Shown here: positions 48,160 through 59,376 of the stretch, piece by piece
How the letters are laid out: the number at the start of each line of letters is the position of its first letter
Position numbering within the stretch: position 1 is the stretch's first letter
NCBI RefSeq assembly: GCF_914767665.1
Contig: NC_059503.1
Location: 1,674,001 to 1,738,000 of the forward strand
Length of the DNA stretch: 64,000 bases
Source of the DNA: Harmonia axyridis
Lineage: Eukaryota > Arthropoda > Insecta > Coleoptera > Coccinellidae
Reading direction: 5' to 3'
Translations under genes and position numbers: made by a program
Notes under the pieces: model-generated
Seen by the model: only the letters and a program-made list of their open reading frames with translations
Databases searched by the model: none
What the model was told of the DNA's origin: nothing

Positions 48160-48358
48160 ATGGCTGAAATGAAAAAAAAATCCTACAAATATTGTATTGT
48201 GCCTATGTGTGCAAGCACGACAATTAAAAACCCCAATAAATTGTTTTTTCATGTACCAAATGACATGAATCAAAGGAAGAAGTGGTGCAAATTAATGAGG
48301 CGTGACTTAATTGGACCTAAAACTACTTCATATGTATGTGTGTGAAGATCATTTTGAT
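48160..48358 (+). pseudogene. THAP-type zinc-finger exon with frameshift
   Basis: From the ATG at 48160 the frame reads SYKYCIVPMCAS (the first Cys pair), then KLFFHVPNDMNQRKKWCKLM, including the conserved Pro and Trp, then TSYVC. The expected C-x2-H follows only if two bases are ignored: a GTATGTGTGTG run has gained one GT unit, so the frame ends VCV and stops at 48345, while the other frame reads EDHFD. A strong donor (GTAAGT from 48359) follows. This is the pattern of a THAP first exon, host or transposon-derived, recently disabled or mis-sequenced. Confidence 0.7.
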
Positions 48359-48601
48359 GTAAGTACCTATCAGTACTAGCTGTCTATTTCTGATAATAAA
48401 AATACTAAGGTGTAAGTTGGTTTGAAATAAGTTATTGAATAAAAATAACTTTGTCCTCTCACGAAGCCTTCTTCCATTATGGTGACATAAAAACAAAACT
48501 CGAGTTAAAACTACACTGTACAACTACAAACGGCGCGAGAGCCTTGGCGCGGCTAAGTATTTAAAAGTAATTTATGGTGTAGCGATCACAGGCAAGTGAC
48601 G

Positions 48602-48609
48602 TGACGTCA
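48602..48609. promoter_or_regulatory. TGACGTCA palindrome, second copy
   Basis: Lies inside GTGACGTGACGTCACAG, about 240 bp past the THAP exon donor. It mirrors the palindrome at 48054-48061. Confidence 0.4.
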
Positions 48610-48619
48610 CAGACGAGTT

Positions 48620-49428
48620 GGAGACCAAAGACCAATTAATCTATTTCTCAGTCATTTATTGATGGATTTTCAAAATTTTTTCACTGATTTATTAGTTTTG
48701 CTCCATATTTTAATTCTATCGTGTCAAATATAGTATTATCAACATCACTAAACTAGTCCATTCTATAATTGTTGAAATTCTTCACCGAACTAAAGATTCA
48801 TTATCCTTAAAAATAAGACAATAATTGGAAACCGATAAAAGCTGAGATTATCGTCGGACAAACCCAACAAAAGAACACTATCCGATCCCTTTGAGGAAAT
48901 GTTTAACATCCTGGAATAGGCTAGTCCGGGTACACTCCGGGACTTGACAAATTCCCATGGGAAGGGAACAGGTCGACCCCTCGACAGAAGGTCGTTCCAA
49001 ACCCAACAAACTTAGCCACTTTACGAAACCCAATGCGTCTCACGTTTCCGTCGCTTGAAACATTTCGCCATCAGGACGACGTCAGTCCCGCAGGACTTTA
49101 CACACAGATTTTTTTTTTCGTCGCCGAGGCAGGAACAACTATTAAGAGGGAGGAAAACCGTTCCTTTATACCTTTTCGAGTCCGCTAAATGTCTTTCTGG
49201 CAAAAAGGCTGATGGATAACATAGCAATTTCACATGTTTAGGTGGAACGCTCCCGGCGGGGACATCAAAGGAAGGACATTTATTGAGACGTTGCCGTATA
49301 TACGGACGCTCGCTTGAGTTCTGATCACTTCCGTATATAGTATATACTCCGTATATTGTATATACGCACTGCTTAACGCTTCTATAAGAATTTTATCAGT
49401 GGAACTAATAGATCTACACCTAGAAGTG
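48620..49428. other. No gene recognised; cluster of TATA-like palindromes
   Basis: Contains CCGTATATACGG (49294-49305) and, within the next 65 bp, related runs of CGTATATA and GTATATAC. No coding frame was identified. Confidence 0.35.
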
Positions 49429-50365
49429 AAGGGTGTTTTTTTAGAGCTATAGAACTTTAAATTGCAATAAAACAACGATGGATTATTCGATTGACATGAA
49501 TTTTATTTATCCGCAAGATAATCTTGTGGCATTACATTTTAAATATGATTTCTGGCATATGACCGCCCCGGCTGGATCGGATGTAGTCCAATCTGGACGT
49601 CCAATTTTCGATGACTTTTTCCAACATTTGTGGCCGTATATCGGCAATAACACGGCGAATGTTGTCTTCCAAATGGTCAAGGATTTGTGGCTTATCCGCA
49701 GAGACCAATGACTTTACATAGCCCCACAGAAAGTAGTCTAGCGGTGTTAAATCACAAGATCTTGAAGGCCAATTCACAGGTCCAAAACGTGAAATTAGGC
49801 GGTCACCAAACATGTCTTTCAATAAATCGATTGTGGCACGAGCTGTGTGACATGTTGCGCCGTCTTGTTGCAACCACAGCTCCTGGACATCATGGTTGTT
49901 CAATTCAGGAATGAAAAAGTTAGTAATCATGGCTCTATACCGATCACCATTGACTGTAACGTTCTGGCCATCATCGTTTTTGAAGAAGTACGGACCAATG
50001 ATTCCACCAGCCCATAAAGCGCACCAAACAGTCAGTTTTCCTGGATGTAACGGTGTTTCGACATATACTTGAGGATTAGCTTCACTCCAAATGCGACAGT
50101 TTTGTTTGTTGACGTAGCCATTCAACCAGAAGTGCGCTTCATCGCTAAACAAAATAAAATGGACGTAGTGCGCGATACGTATTCCGCACAGAACCATTAT
50201 TTTCGAAATAAAATTGCACTATTTGCAAGCGTTGTTCAGCCGTGAGTCTATTCATGATAAATTGCCAAACCAAACTGAGAATAAATCACTTGACAGCTGT
50301 TAAATCGGTCGCCATCTTGAACAGAAATGCCAACTTTAAGTTATTTACCTCGAAAAAACAACCGT
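49429..50365 (-). mobile_element. DD41D element, copy V6 (class I deletion, best-preserved catalytic frame)
   Basis: About 937 bp. The right end is followed by TA (50366-50367); the left flank is TG, so that duplication has mutated. The class I junction leaves the N-terminal helix-turn-helix out of frame with the catalytic part. Confidence 0.9.
49532..50197 (-). pseudogene. DD41D-type transposase, catalytic domain only
   Basis: The frame has 221 codons. Starting in the junction region (IRIAHYVHF), it reads ILFSDEAHFWLNG (first Asp), WCALWAGGIIGPYFF, LQQDGATCHTAR (second Asp), LTPLDYFLWGYVK (third Asp, and the Trp that is a stop in V1 and V5), NIRRVIADI, ENWTSRLDYI, and the natural end EIIFKM. 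All three acidic residues and the C-terminus are present without stops. The N-terminal DNA-binding region is lost, so a catalytic fragment could be translated, but nothing suggests a function. Confidence 0.85.
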
Positions 50366-50469
50366 TAGAAACCTGTAGGCAAAAGCCGACTAAAGTGATC
50401 AAAATCTGAAATAATATCTGAGAAGATTATGGCATCCGTACTTTGTGACATGCATGGTATATAACATAA

Positions 50470-50790
50470 CTTTGGATCGATTGAATGCAGAAATTCAAAA
50501 AAAGTCTTCAAATGCAAAAAAAATGCCACAATCAATGAGTCAAATTGAACGAATTGAGTTTCCAACAGCTTGACCACCCATCTTATTCTCCAGATCTGAC
50601 CCCCAGTGATTCTTGCAGACCCCAAAAAATACCCAAGGAAAAGAAATTTGGCTCCAATGAAGAAGTGATTACCAGGTTTGAAAGCAAATACGAATCTTTC
50701 CACAGAAAAAATACTGAAAAGGTAGAGCAGCATTGGAGTACATGTATCAATCTTGAAGGTGACTTTGTTGACGAATAAAGTGAAATTTGT
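50470..50790 (+). pseudogene. Mariner (DD34D-type) transposase, C-terminal relic
   Basis: The frame 50545-50778 reads FQQLDHPSYSPDLTPSD, with the third catalytic Asp of mariner (PSD), followed by KKFGSNEEVITRFESKY and WSTCINLEGDFVDE to a natural stop. This is the last 75 residues or so of a mariner transposase. The rest is missing or decayed. Confidence 0.7.
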
Positions 50791-51605
50791 GTTTTTACTG
50801 GCTGGGCCCGTAACTTATTGAGTGACGCGGTGATTTCGTTCAGAATTGTTGCCCATGGCAACTTGTTGGTTATCCCTGACAATATTCTCGGTTCTTCCGG
50901 ACTGGCACCTCAATGAGCGATTTGTATGTAAATGGCCCCATCGTAAAACGCTATCTTTACGATTTGAAGAAGTTCTCAGTTATATATTAATCGGGTTATA
51001 TATATATCACACACAGGAAGGACTGTGTTAGGAAGAGATTCGTCTCGTGTATAGATAATTTACATGCAAATGTCCAGCTGATAAGGGCTTATCTTTACAA
51101 CGGGCGATTTGGAGGATTTGATTTTCTGAATTTTAATCGGGAATCAATAACAATAAAAATCGACAAGGTAACGCGTCACGCTTATCGATCGGAATCGATT
51201 GATGAATGAATCAGATGAGATTATTTTGAAGTTTTACACCTCAATTATAGCATGCCTCCAGAGTTTACGGCTTTTTTTTCATTCATGGTTATGCCACGCT
51301 TTTTATTGGTTTTCAATTTTATGGGTTTTCAATGAGGTGAAAATGAACTGTAAATAGCGCTGAACATGGGATTGAGAAAAATTCTTCCAATATTTGAACT
51401 GAAGAAATTTTTGACTCCAATTAAAATAATTAGTGGAAGTAGAAATCAAACGGTTTTTTCATGAATACCGAATACGCTACAAATTCTTCATAAAATTTTT
51501 TTTTCCCTATAAATACAAATGACGCTCAAAAATTCACTACTCCATCTACAACTTTTGTGTTCATGAACAATATTTTTCAACGATACTATTTCATAACTAA
51601 TTTTT
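50791..51605. other. No gene recognised
   Basis: AT-rich. The frame at 50846-51031 has no motif. Confidence 0.3.
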
Positions 51606-51606
51606 T

Positions 51607-51985
51607 CTAATTCTGTGGCAAATCCATTTATTCTTCCATACCTTGTATGAATTGGGACACCCTATACAACAAAATCGTGCAAGAATATCTCGGTTTCAAA
51701 CAGATTTCATGGTTATATTTCATTATTATATAATGGTACTAGGAATTTTTCTCTCAAGGATATATCTATTATATGCCAAATTCGTGATACAGAAAACAGT
51801 TTTGCCAACCAACATTTTTCTATGCAAAAATCACTGAACGATATTCAGGACAATATTCAATTGATTTCAATGAAAATTGTGTAACATACTCATTCAGAAC
51901 GCTGATTCTAACACTCGTTCATTCAAATTTTGAACTCGTAGAAAAGTATCAATGCCTTCTGCACTTTTATTAGAAATAACTATTC
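51607..51985 (+). repeat. R1 hairpin-bearing repeat, copy c
   Basis: Diverged copy of the repeat at 1096-1500: same left end (CTAATTCTGTGG), same order of internal blocks, and right end AATAACTATT. It lies 25 bp from the DD41D copy V7. Confidence 0.7.
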
Positions 51986-52009
51986 CCTGGTGATTTTTAA
52001 GCACAAATA

Positions 52010-52776
52010 AAGGGTGTTTTTTTCGAGGTATATAACTTTAAGTTGGTATTACTGTTCAAGATGACGACCGATTTAACAGGTGTCAAGTGATTTATTCTCA
52101 GTTTGGTTTGGCAATTCATCATGAATAGACTCACGCCTGAACAAAGCTTGCAAATAGTGCAATTTTATTTCGAAAATAATGGTTCTGTGCGGAATACGTA
52201 TCGCGTACTACGTCCATTAGCGATGAAGCGCACTTCTGGTTGAATGGCTACGTCTCGGGCTACGTCAACAAATAAAACTGCCGCATTTGGAGTGAAGCTA
52301 ATCCTCAAGTGTATGTCGAAACACCGTTACAACCATGATGTCCAGGAGCTGTGGTTCCATCAAGACGGTGCAACATGTCACACAGCTCGTGCCACAATCG
52401 ATTCATTGAAAGACACGTTTGGACCTGTTAATTGGCCTCCAAGATCTTGTGATTTAACACCGCTAGACTACTTTCTGTGGGGCTATGTAAAGTCATTGGT
52501 CTATGCGGATAAGCCACAAACCCTTGACCATTTGAAAGACAACATTCGCCGTGTTATTGCCGATATACGGCCAGAAATGTTGGAAAAAGTCATCGAAAAT
52601 TGGACGTCCAGATTGGACTACATCCGAGCCAGCCGTGGCGGTCATATGCCAGAAATCATATTCAAAATGTAATGCCACAAGATTATCTTGCGGATAAATG
52701 AAATTCATGTCAATCGAATAATCCATCGTTGTTTTGTTGCAATTTAAAGTTCTATAGCTCTAAAAAAAACACCCTT
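52010..52776 (+). mobile_element. DD41D element, copy V7 (several deletions)
   Basis: About 767 bp, flanked by TA at 52008-52009 and 52777-52778. The family start ATG and N-terminal part are present (MNRLTPEQ, then NGSVRN). There is a small duplication around GGCTACGTC (about 52240-52265) and a deletion from VETPL to NHDVQ. The frame 52244-52672 then covers the second and third Asp blocks to the natural end EIIFKM. Confidence 0.9.
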
Positions 52777-52779
52777 TAT

Positions 52780-53520
52780 TACCATAATAATCCCCTAAAT
52801 CAGCTCAATTGAGGAATGACGCTCTCAAGTCCCCAGATAAAAGAGCAGATAATAATTGAAAGACCCCGAGATAAAAAAAAATCAGTCCCGTAGGAGGCTT
52901 ACAGCGACTTTTCCGGTGGTCCACAGACTGAACCCTTGTACCTTCAACTTGAGCGTACCCTCTTATCTAACCTATCCGTGTTTATCTCAAATCAATTTAA
53001 AATTAAATCCGTGTAAGAGATAGCAGCGCGTTATTTTATATGAATTTCGCCTATCTGAACGTTTCTTATCGCACTGTTTATTTCAATTAAGTATTTTGCG
53101 TTGTAGTCGTCGCCCACAGAGTTGTCGTAATTCTATTTTGTTATGTCGACAAATAAGTGTTACGACCAATCGGTATTTAGCATTCTTGTCGGTTTCGCAG
53201 ATAAACTGAAATTTATTGCTGTTGGTGTTGATGTAGCTGATATTGAGGGTGTGGACCTCTCAGTTCTGTATCTACGGAGGAAGGATTGGCGTTTTATGAA
53301 GATTGTAACTCGAGGGAATAGGAATAGAAGGAGAAATTGCTTTTCGAGAGGGCAAACAAGGAAATCATATTTGAAATGTGTCGAATTGAACTTGTGATTG
53401 GTAAATTTTTGGTCCATTAATTTTAAAGAGGAACTTTCGAAATTGTACAAGAAAAACATTCAAATTGGAAAAAAAGATGTGTGAGTTGAAACTGAAATAT
53501 TAAGTAGTTTCCTTCGAATA
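52780..53520. other. No gene recognised
   Basis: Opposing frames at 53143-53459 overlap without recognisable motifs. Confidence 0.3.
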
Positions 53521-53985
53521 TTTTCATTTGAGGCCATTTCCTGATCAAAATTCAAAAAATCAGACTTGAAAACGAAATGATTCTAAATATGGAATCCGAT
53601 ATTTTCCTAGTCGAATTTATAATAAGCAGAATATTTATTATTTTCTGTATCTACCTGCTGAAATCCAAGGTTTGGCAACTTTTGCTCTCCTAGTGTCATC
53701 GGTTGTTTCACGTCGTTTGGCGCGCTTGTAGTTTGTTTTCTGAATTTCTGATATATTTGGGTATTTATTTCAATATATTTTGAGTTAATACGAAACGTTG
53801 ATTCACTATGGGACATAAGAAGTGCGTTCTTTGTGGAGAAACTCGCGAATTGAATGAAATATCGTAACACTGATATGTTTTCACTTCCGCGCGCTTCATG
53901 TCAAATTTGATAGTTCATGTTGGGGACAAAATTTGCTTACTGAGAATGACATATGCTCTCTCTGTCTATCTATTGCTTGTTGGAT
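53520..53985 (+). pseudogene. THAP-like zinc-finger relic, duplicate 1
   Basis: The ATG at 53808 opens MGHKKCVLCGETRELNEIS and then a stop. In another frame it continues MFSLPRASCQI. A Cys-x2-Cys near the N-terminus, followed by a Phe-x-x-Pro-Arg segment, resembles the start of a THAP domain. The upstream 290 bp is shared with the second duplicate (55320-55735), so the duplicated unit includes flanking DNA. The match is suggestive only, since the C-x2-H half is not seen. Confidence 0.45.
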
Positions 53986-53999
53986 CTTTACCAAAAGGT

Positions 54000-55315
54000 A
54001 TATACAAATATAAAAAAATATTTGAAATATTCGAATATAGAGTACACATTTTGTGATGAAGAAAGGTATTACAATAACTGCAGATCATTGATGTAAGTAC
54101 AAGGTGTGGCCTCATGGTTTCAAAGTTGGCCCAGTGCCAAGCATTGGTAAGTTTTTTATATCTGACACCTGGTATTTGTTTGAATGTAACTTAACTCATA
54201 AGAAATAATTACTCAAACTGTTATAACTATTAAAATTCCAAATGGAAAAAAAAACAGACTTCTGAGGCGTCTTCAGAGCGAAAAAACTCAATAATCTCAC
54301 TATTAAGCGATATTATGTTGTTTAAAACATTTAACGCGCTTTCAAACATTCATCTCATTGAACAATCAACTCGATTTTCACTCCAACTGTCGAAGAAGCC
54401 TGAGGATAATCCCCGTCTACGTCCGAAACGTTGCCTGAGGATTTAAACTCTCGAATAATCCGAAAATTGACCTCTATCAACACAGGGGGGGATATGGAAA
54501 CGTATAGAGGCGATTAAAAAATTATTAATCTGTACATGAGTGTAACGTTTCAATTCGATCGCATTGAAAAAAAAAACCCTTCAACTTAATTCTCGCACCC
54601 AAATATTTTAATTGGAGGGCTGGTAGAGTGTTGTGTGTGAAATTGACTTTTAAAATCGGTAACACGGCAAACGGTCTAAGGAGATTAAAATCCGGATAGA
54701 ATTCACAAGGAGAGCGAGGTAAGAGAGTCTAATCCGATCAGAGTTGACACTATTGTCAGTTGACAGTGTCACTACCGGTTTTTGTGTATGTGTATATGCG
54801 AGAGATCCATTTATCCGTCAAATGGATAGGGTATTTGAATATAGCAGCTTGCCTCTGGTGATGTGAGATGTCATCTGGGATTGCTTTTGGACCTTTCAAC
54901 ATGTGTGGATGTTTAGGAGGATTGAACACTTAACATTTAATTATGTATCTTCGATTAGCTTTGAGTACCTAATGCATTTTCTAGTAAGCTTCAGGTGTTC
55001 TGGAAGGAATGTGCTATAGGGACTTGAAGTTTTCAGCAAGGATTCAAATCTGAAATATCTTGATTAAGTTCGTAAATGTGTGAAATCTGGTTCCGGTGTC
55101 ATACCAATTTGAAATTTTGTTTTCTCAATAATTGAATTCATAATATGCATAATAGTGAATTTTTGGTTCCTTACATAGAGTAATAAACTTAGATAGAGGG
55201 AGTATACGCAATTTTCACTTGTCCCCAACATGGTTAGATTACGTTGTCGGATTGTGATATATTTTCAAAACCACAATTTTACTATATCGTTATGAATCTA
55301 TATTATATTAAATGA
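54000..55315. other. No gene recognised between the two THAP-like duplicates
   Basis: No coding frame over 60 codons and no recognised transposon. Confidence 0.3.
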
Positions 55316-55319
55316 AATA

Positions 55320-55735
55320 TATTTATTTGAGGATTCCTGATTAAATATGCAAATTTGAATATTTGGAATCCGATATTTTACCTAAATGTCGAATTCATAA
55401 TTGGCAGAAAATTAATTATTTTCTGTATCTACCTGCTGAAATCCAAGGTTTGGCAACTTTTGCTCTCCCAGTGTCATCGGTTGTTTCACGTCGTTTGGTG
55501 CGCTTGAAGTTTGTTTTCTGAATTTCTGATATATTCAAGTATTAATTTCAATATATTTTTAGTTGAAATGAAACGTTGATTCACTATGGGACATAAGAAG
55601 CACATTCTTCATGGAGATACTCGCGAATTGAGTGAAATATCGTATCACTGATATGTTTTCATTTCCGCGCGCTTCATGTCAAATTTGGGGACAAAATTTG
55701 CTTACTGAAAATGACATATCCTCTCTCTATCTATG
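55320..55735 (+). pseudogene. THAP-like zinc-finger relic, duplicate 2
   Basis: The second copy of the unit at 53520-53985. The ATG at 55586 opens MGHKKHILHGDTRELSEISYH and then a stop. Both Cys codons of duplicate 1 are His codons here. Another frame continues MFSFPRASCQIWGQNLL, with a conserved-looking Trp that duplicate 1 lacks. Neither copy is intact. Confidence 0.45.
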
Positions 55736-55739
55736 TGTA

Positions 55740-56628
55740 TTACTCTGAGGTTCTCTAAGGACATTGTCCAAAAGGCAATAAAAGACTTTGTCTTGACATG
55801 ATGTCTTGAATCATGTCATTTTATATTTTCATGGCATGACACAGACTGTGAAGTTTTGACTGAATTTAGGAATTTGAAAGAAAAAACAAGATGCGAAATT
55901 ACATGATTACGAATTTGAAGAACTGGTCAAAGCTCCTGACTACACATATGTGCTTCTTTTTGTTGATGTTTGGGATTATGTGGAAGCCCACAAGTCTGGT
56001 GTAGATGGCGAAAATCCAATAGAAAACCAAACAATTTAGGACATTTAACAAGCCCCTTTGAAAAGCGAAAGACTCATTATCGACAAAACCAAATGGCCAA
56101 AATCGTCTTCGTCAACAAAGCACGACTTCGAAAAGTATAGAAGGAAAACGGAAGTTCGCCATAACCAAACACAATAGGCCGAATCAATATCGTTTTAACT
56201 GGCAAAGCTCAGCTCCTTTGTTGGCCATTGACGTTAATCCTTCATTTTCAATACAAATTCTATTAAAGTCAGGCTTTACAAAACATTCACACCCTTTCCC
56301 TAACTTTTCAGCGAGGTAGGCGTTGAAGTGGAGTCAATGCGGATCTCGCTTCATTTGTTACCCGGTTCAGACTTAATCAAAATTGATTAATTAACTTCAT
56401 ACAGGGGGTTAGAATTGCTCTTTAAGTGCCTGTAAATAGGGAATCAATTTTGATCGGAGGAGATGCTTATTAAGACCTGGGCATTGATTAGTTTTCTCAA
56501 TAATTAAAAGTGGGTTGAAGTGAAAAATTGATTTTCATTCATTAGAAGATAAAGCTACGCTTCGACCTACAATTTATAGAGTTCTCAAAGAGAAGAAAGA
56601 GTCGAGAAATCAGCCCTAAATGTATGAA
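55740..56628. other. No gene recognised
   Basis: Some plus-strand segments (about 55870-56035) read as short protein-like pieces with stops. They may be further decay of the THAP-like unit. Confidence 0.3.
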
Positions 56629-56629
56629 G

Positions 56630-56727
56630 TACAAGTAGCTTGACATTTCAACCAACTACTTGACTTGAAAATCAAGTCAAGCTCAAGCCAAGTAGCTCGA
56701 AAATCAAGCCAGGCCGCGAATCTCTAG
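56630..56727 (-). mobile_element. Minimal hAT-like element, copy H10 (subterminal repeats only)
   Basis: About 100 bp that joins the 3' subterminal region (AAGTAGCTTGACATTTCAACC) directly to the 5' subterminal region (CAAGTCAAGCTCAAGCCAAG), ending GAATCTCTAG. The whole body is deleted. Confidence 0.75.
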
Positions 56728-56729
56728 TT

Positions 56730-57207
56730 TCATATAAATGTAAAAATTACGCTGATGAGTCACCTCCTGGCAAATTTCTCGAGATTAATTTCTATTAGAA
56801 AAACTATGTAAAGATGACAAGGCGATAAACTCATCGTGCACATTCTTCCTTCAGATACATCTCGAAACCGTCTGCTTCAAGCTCGCTGCTGAAATACTCT
56901 TGGCGTTTTTCTCTTAGAATATGTGTGTATAGGAGTTTAATTGCCTGGTAAAAGAGCAGCGTGCTAATTACATCCTGTTACCTTGTAGGTACTGGTTTTT
57001 ATGGCTAGCCAGTATTTCATTACCTTCAAATAAATGCAGATTTAAAAGTCATTAGGCGCTGCAACTGTGCCGGTCAGATGACAACTCGCCTTATTATGTT
57101 AAGATGGGCCGGTTGATCGCATAAATTTGCCGGCGTTCCGGTTCTCCAGAATCGACACGGTTGGTTCACGAATTTCACTTGCGAAAAGAAGTACTTGAAA
57201 TAATATT
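56730..57207. other. No gene recognised
   Basis: No frame or repeat was identified. Confidence 0.3.
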
Positions 57208-57874
57208 AGTGTAGTGTCATATAAATAAAAAAATTATGAAATGAGAAGAAACCTTGCAAAAAACGCTTTTATTTATTAAACTTATTGTATAAAAGGACCG
57301 AAAATATCAACTCATAATAAGAAATAAAGTTTCTCTTATTGAGGAACCTCCACGCTTTGTTTGATTTCATAAGTTTCTATCCAGGATCTAAGACACATGA
57401 GGCATCTTATAGATTTGTCGCCTAAACTATTGCGGGTTTTTGTAACTGTAAAAGAGCAGCTCTGGGAAATTGTCTTTCTACAGGAGCTGAAGGTGCTGGC
57501 GTTGATAAAAGATCCTTGGCCATTTTGGCCAAGTTTAGGAAGATATTTCTAAAAACTACCAAAATCCACCAATAGGTGGATACTACAAATACTACTAAAG
57601 TCACACTGGCGAATGCTTCAGTCTCTCGGCGTTCGAGGAATCCCCTTATTTAGTCTAAGCGCGCACGAGATTGCAGAAATATCTATATACCGTGCGACGC
57701 GTGTGCATATCAAGCTCTAGTAATATCAAGTAGCTTGATATCAAGTCAAGCAATATATATATATATATCTAAAATCAAGTCAAGTGAAGCTCAAGTATGT
57801 AATTTTTCACGAGCTTGATTTTCAATTCGCGTGGTTGGTTAAAATGTCAAGCTACTTGGCTTGATGAATCCCTA
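57208..57874 (+). mobile_element. hAT-like element, copy H11 (5'-truncated)
   Basis: Runs from GTAGTGTCATATAAAT to the 3' terminus TGAATCCCTA (ending 57874). The minus-strand relic at 57422-57604 reads FRNIFLNLAKMAKDL, SAPVERQFPRAA. A (TA)n run lies near 57757-57770. Confidence 0.8.
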
Positions 57875-57879
57875 AACTA

Positions 57880-58438
57880 ATAGACTCAGAAATCGCTGTC
57901 CTTGTCTCTTCTTCAGGTGATTGTTAGGTTTGAAAATCAATTTGAATTCTATACACCTTACAAAGCCTGTAGAGTAAAAAATCTTTATTCTTTCTGTACC
58001 GCATAATCGAAAATCATTTCAGTACTAATGCTGACGCAGCCATCTACATCTACGCACACCTACTTGGAAAATACCGAGAAGCATTTAAACTAGATTAGAG
58101 ACGATTGGGAAAATGTTGGCACAATTGTATACAACGTCTTTGTATTTGCATACTTTGCACGCAAACAACTCATAAACTGAATGCCTCATTAGGGGGAGGG
58201 GTTGTTTTGAGGGGTTATGAGGATACTGATGTAGTGTGCTATCAAGTAGGCACTGCCCACACTTATTAAAAACGGTATAACTTTGACTGATAACTGCCGT
58301 TGAAAGATACATATAGGGTGGTGATCCACCTAAAAGAGTTAGCCGAATATTTATCTATGAATATGTCTTTTGGTTTATTATTCTCAATTATAAAACAAGG
58401 GGTTTCATTTTGAGATAAAAAAAACGAGTATATTTCAA
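57880..58438. other. No gene recognised
   Basis: Only short minus-strand frames without motifs. Confidence 0.3.
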
Positions 58439-58459
58439 GAGAAATCAATGGATATTTTT

Positions 58460-58620
58460 TTCATTTATTTTGAATCGATTGTGGATGATTGGCATAGACC
58501 TTATCTACCAGAAAAAAAGTCTACAGGTGTTAAATCATAAGATCTCGGTGGCCAGTTGTGATAACCCCTTCAAGAAACTTTTCTTAACGAATTGTGATTG
58601 TTCCGTTCTTAGTTGGAACT
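58460..58620 (-). pseudogene. Small relic of a mariner-superfamily transposase
   Basis: The minus strand contains NWPPRSYDLTPVDFF, the third-Asp block of insect mariner-type transposases, followed by decay. The rest cannot be aligned by eye. Confidence 0.5.
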
Positions 58621-58624
58621 GGAA

Positions 58625-59368
58625 TTGACATAGATCATTTGAATTATCACAGATGAAACCTGTTGACTGAAATTTTATAGTCCATTTCGACATCAACTAT
58701 ATTAGATAAAGAACTAGCTTGCGAAACCAGCTCATCTAAATATAATTGAGCAGCTCGATCTTCCCATTTGACGTCTTAATAACACTTTGCCACTTTTCAA
58801 TTTCAATCATCATAATAAATGTTCAATTATTAACGAAGCACTTTCTTTCTTCTTCGCTGAATCGTAGAAATTTCTAAATTCATTATTATTTCCTCGTATT
58901 TATGTAATAATCGCGTGCAAACCTGATGTTCAGGAAGCTTACACTCTTACTCAGTATGTAAGAACATTTCTTTGATGTGATTGTGAGACTGATGAATTAA
59001 ACATGAATTTTCTTACGGCCGTGCTCCAGATTATAAAACAGTTGGAATGGAGAAATGTCAATTTTATTCAGTGTTCATCTGGAGGAAGTCTCTAGTTACA
59101 ATATTTTCACACAAAAATTTTTTTAGAACGCATTATAAATGCGGAATTTTAAAATAGCAATTAACGTAAATATTTGTAAATTCATGAATTGGTTGCTGTA
59201 AGTTGGCAGCATTATTATAAGGAAGATGTAACTTCGAATTTGAATAAACTGCCAGGAGCGTACACCTTTTTTCTTGGGGGGAATGGTAATCGCAAAAAAA
59301 ATTTCTTCCAGTTTTTTATAAACTGCGCGAAGATGAGCAAAAAATCAAGCGTAGTATTTCTACTATTA
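58625..59368. other. No gene recognised
   Basis: AT-rich. Opposing frames at 59189-59425 have no motif. Confidence 0.3.
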
Positions 59369-59376
59369 AGTACTGC

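Noticed and set aside
5000..50000. A family of near-identical 75-95-residue frames at 4998-5225, 17522-17749, 19410-19694, 45996-46223 and 49687-49914, looking like a conserved small protein
   Set aside because: They are antisense readings of the DD41D transposase. Their similarity comes from the element copies, and each lies opposite the true catalytic frame.
4807..52726. Recurrent frames starting MDYSIDMNFIYPQDNL (for example 19258-19488, 37743-37976 as a variant, 49478-49711)
   Set aside because: They are also antisense to the 3' end of DD41D copies and have no independent support.
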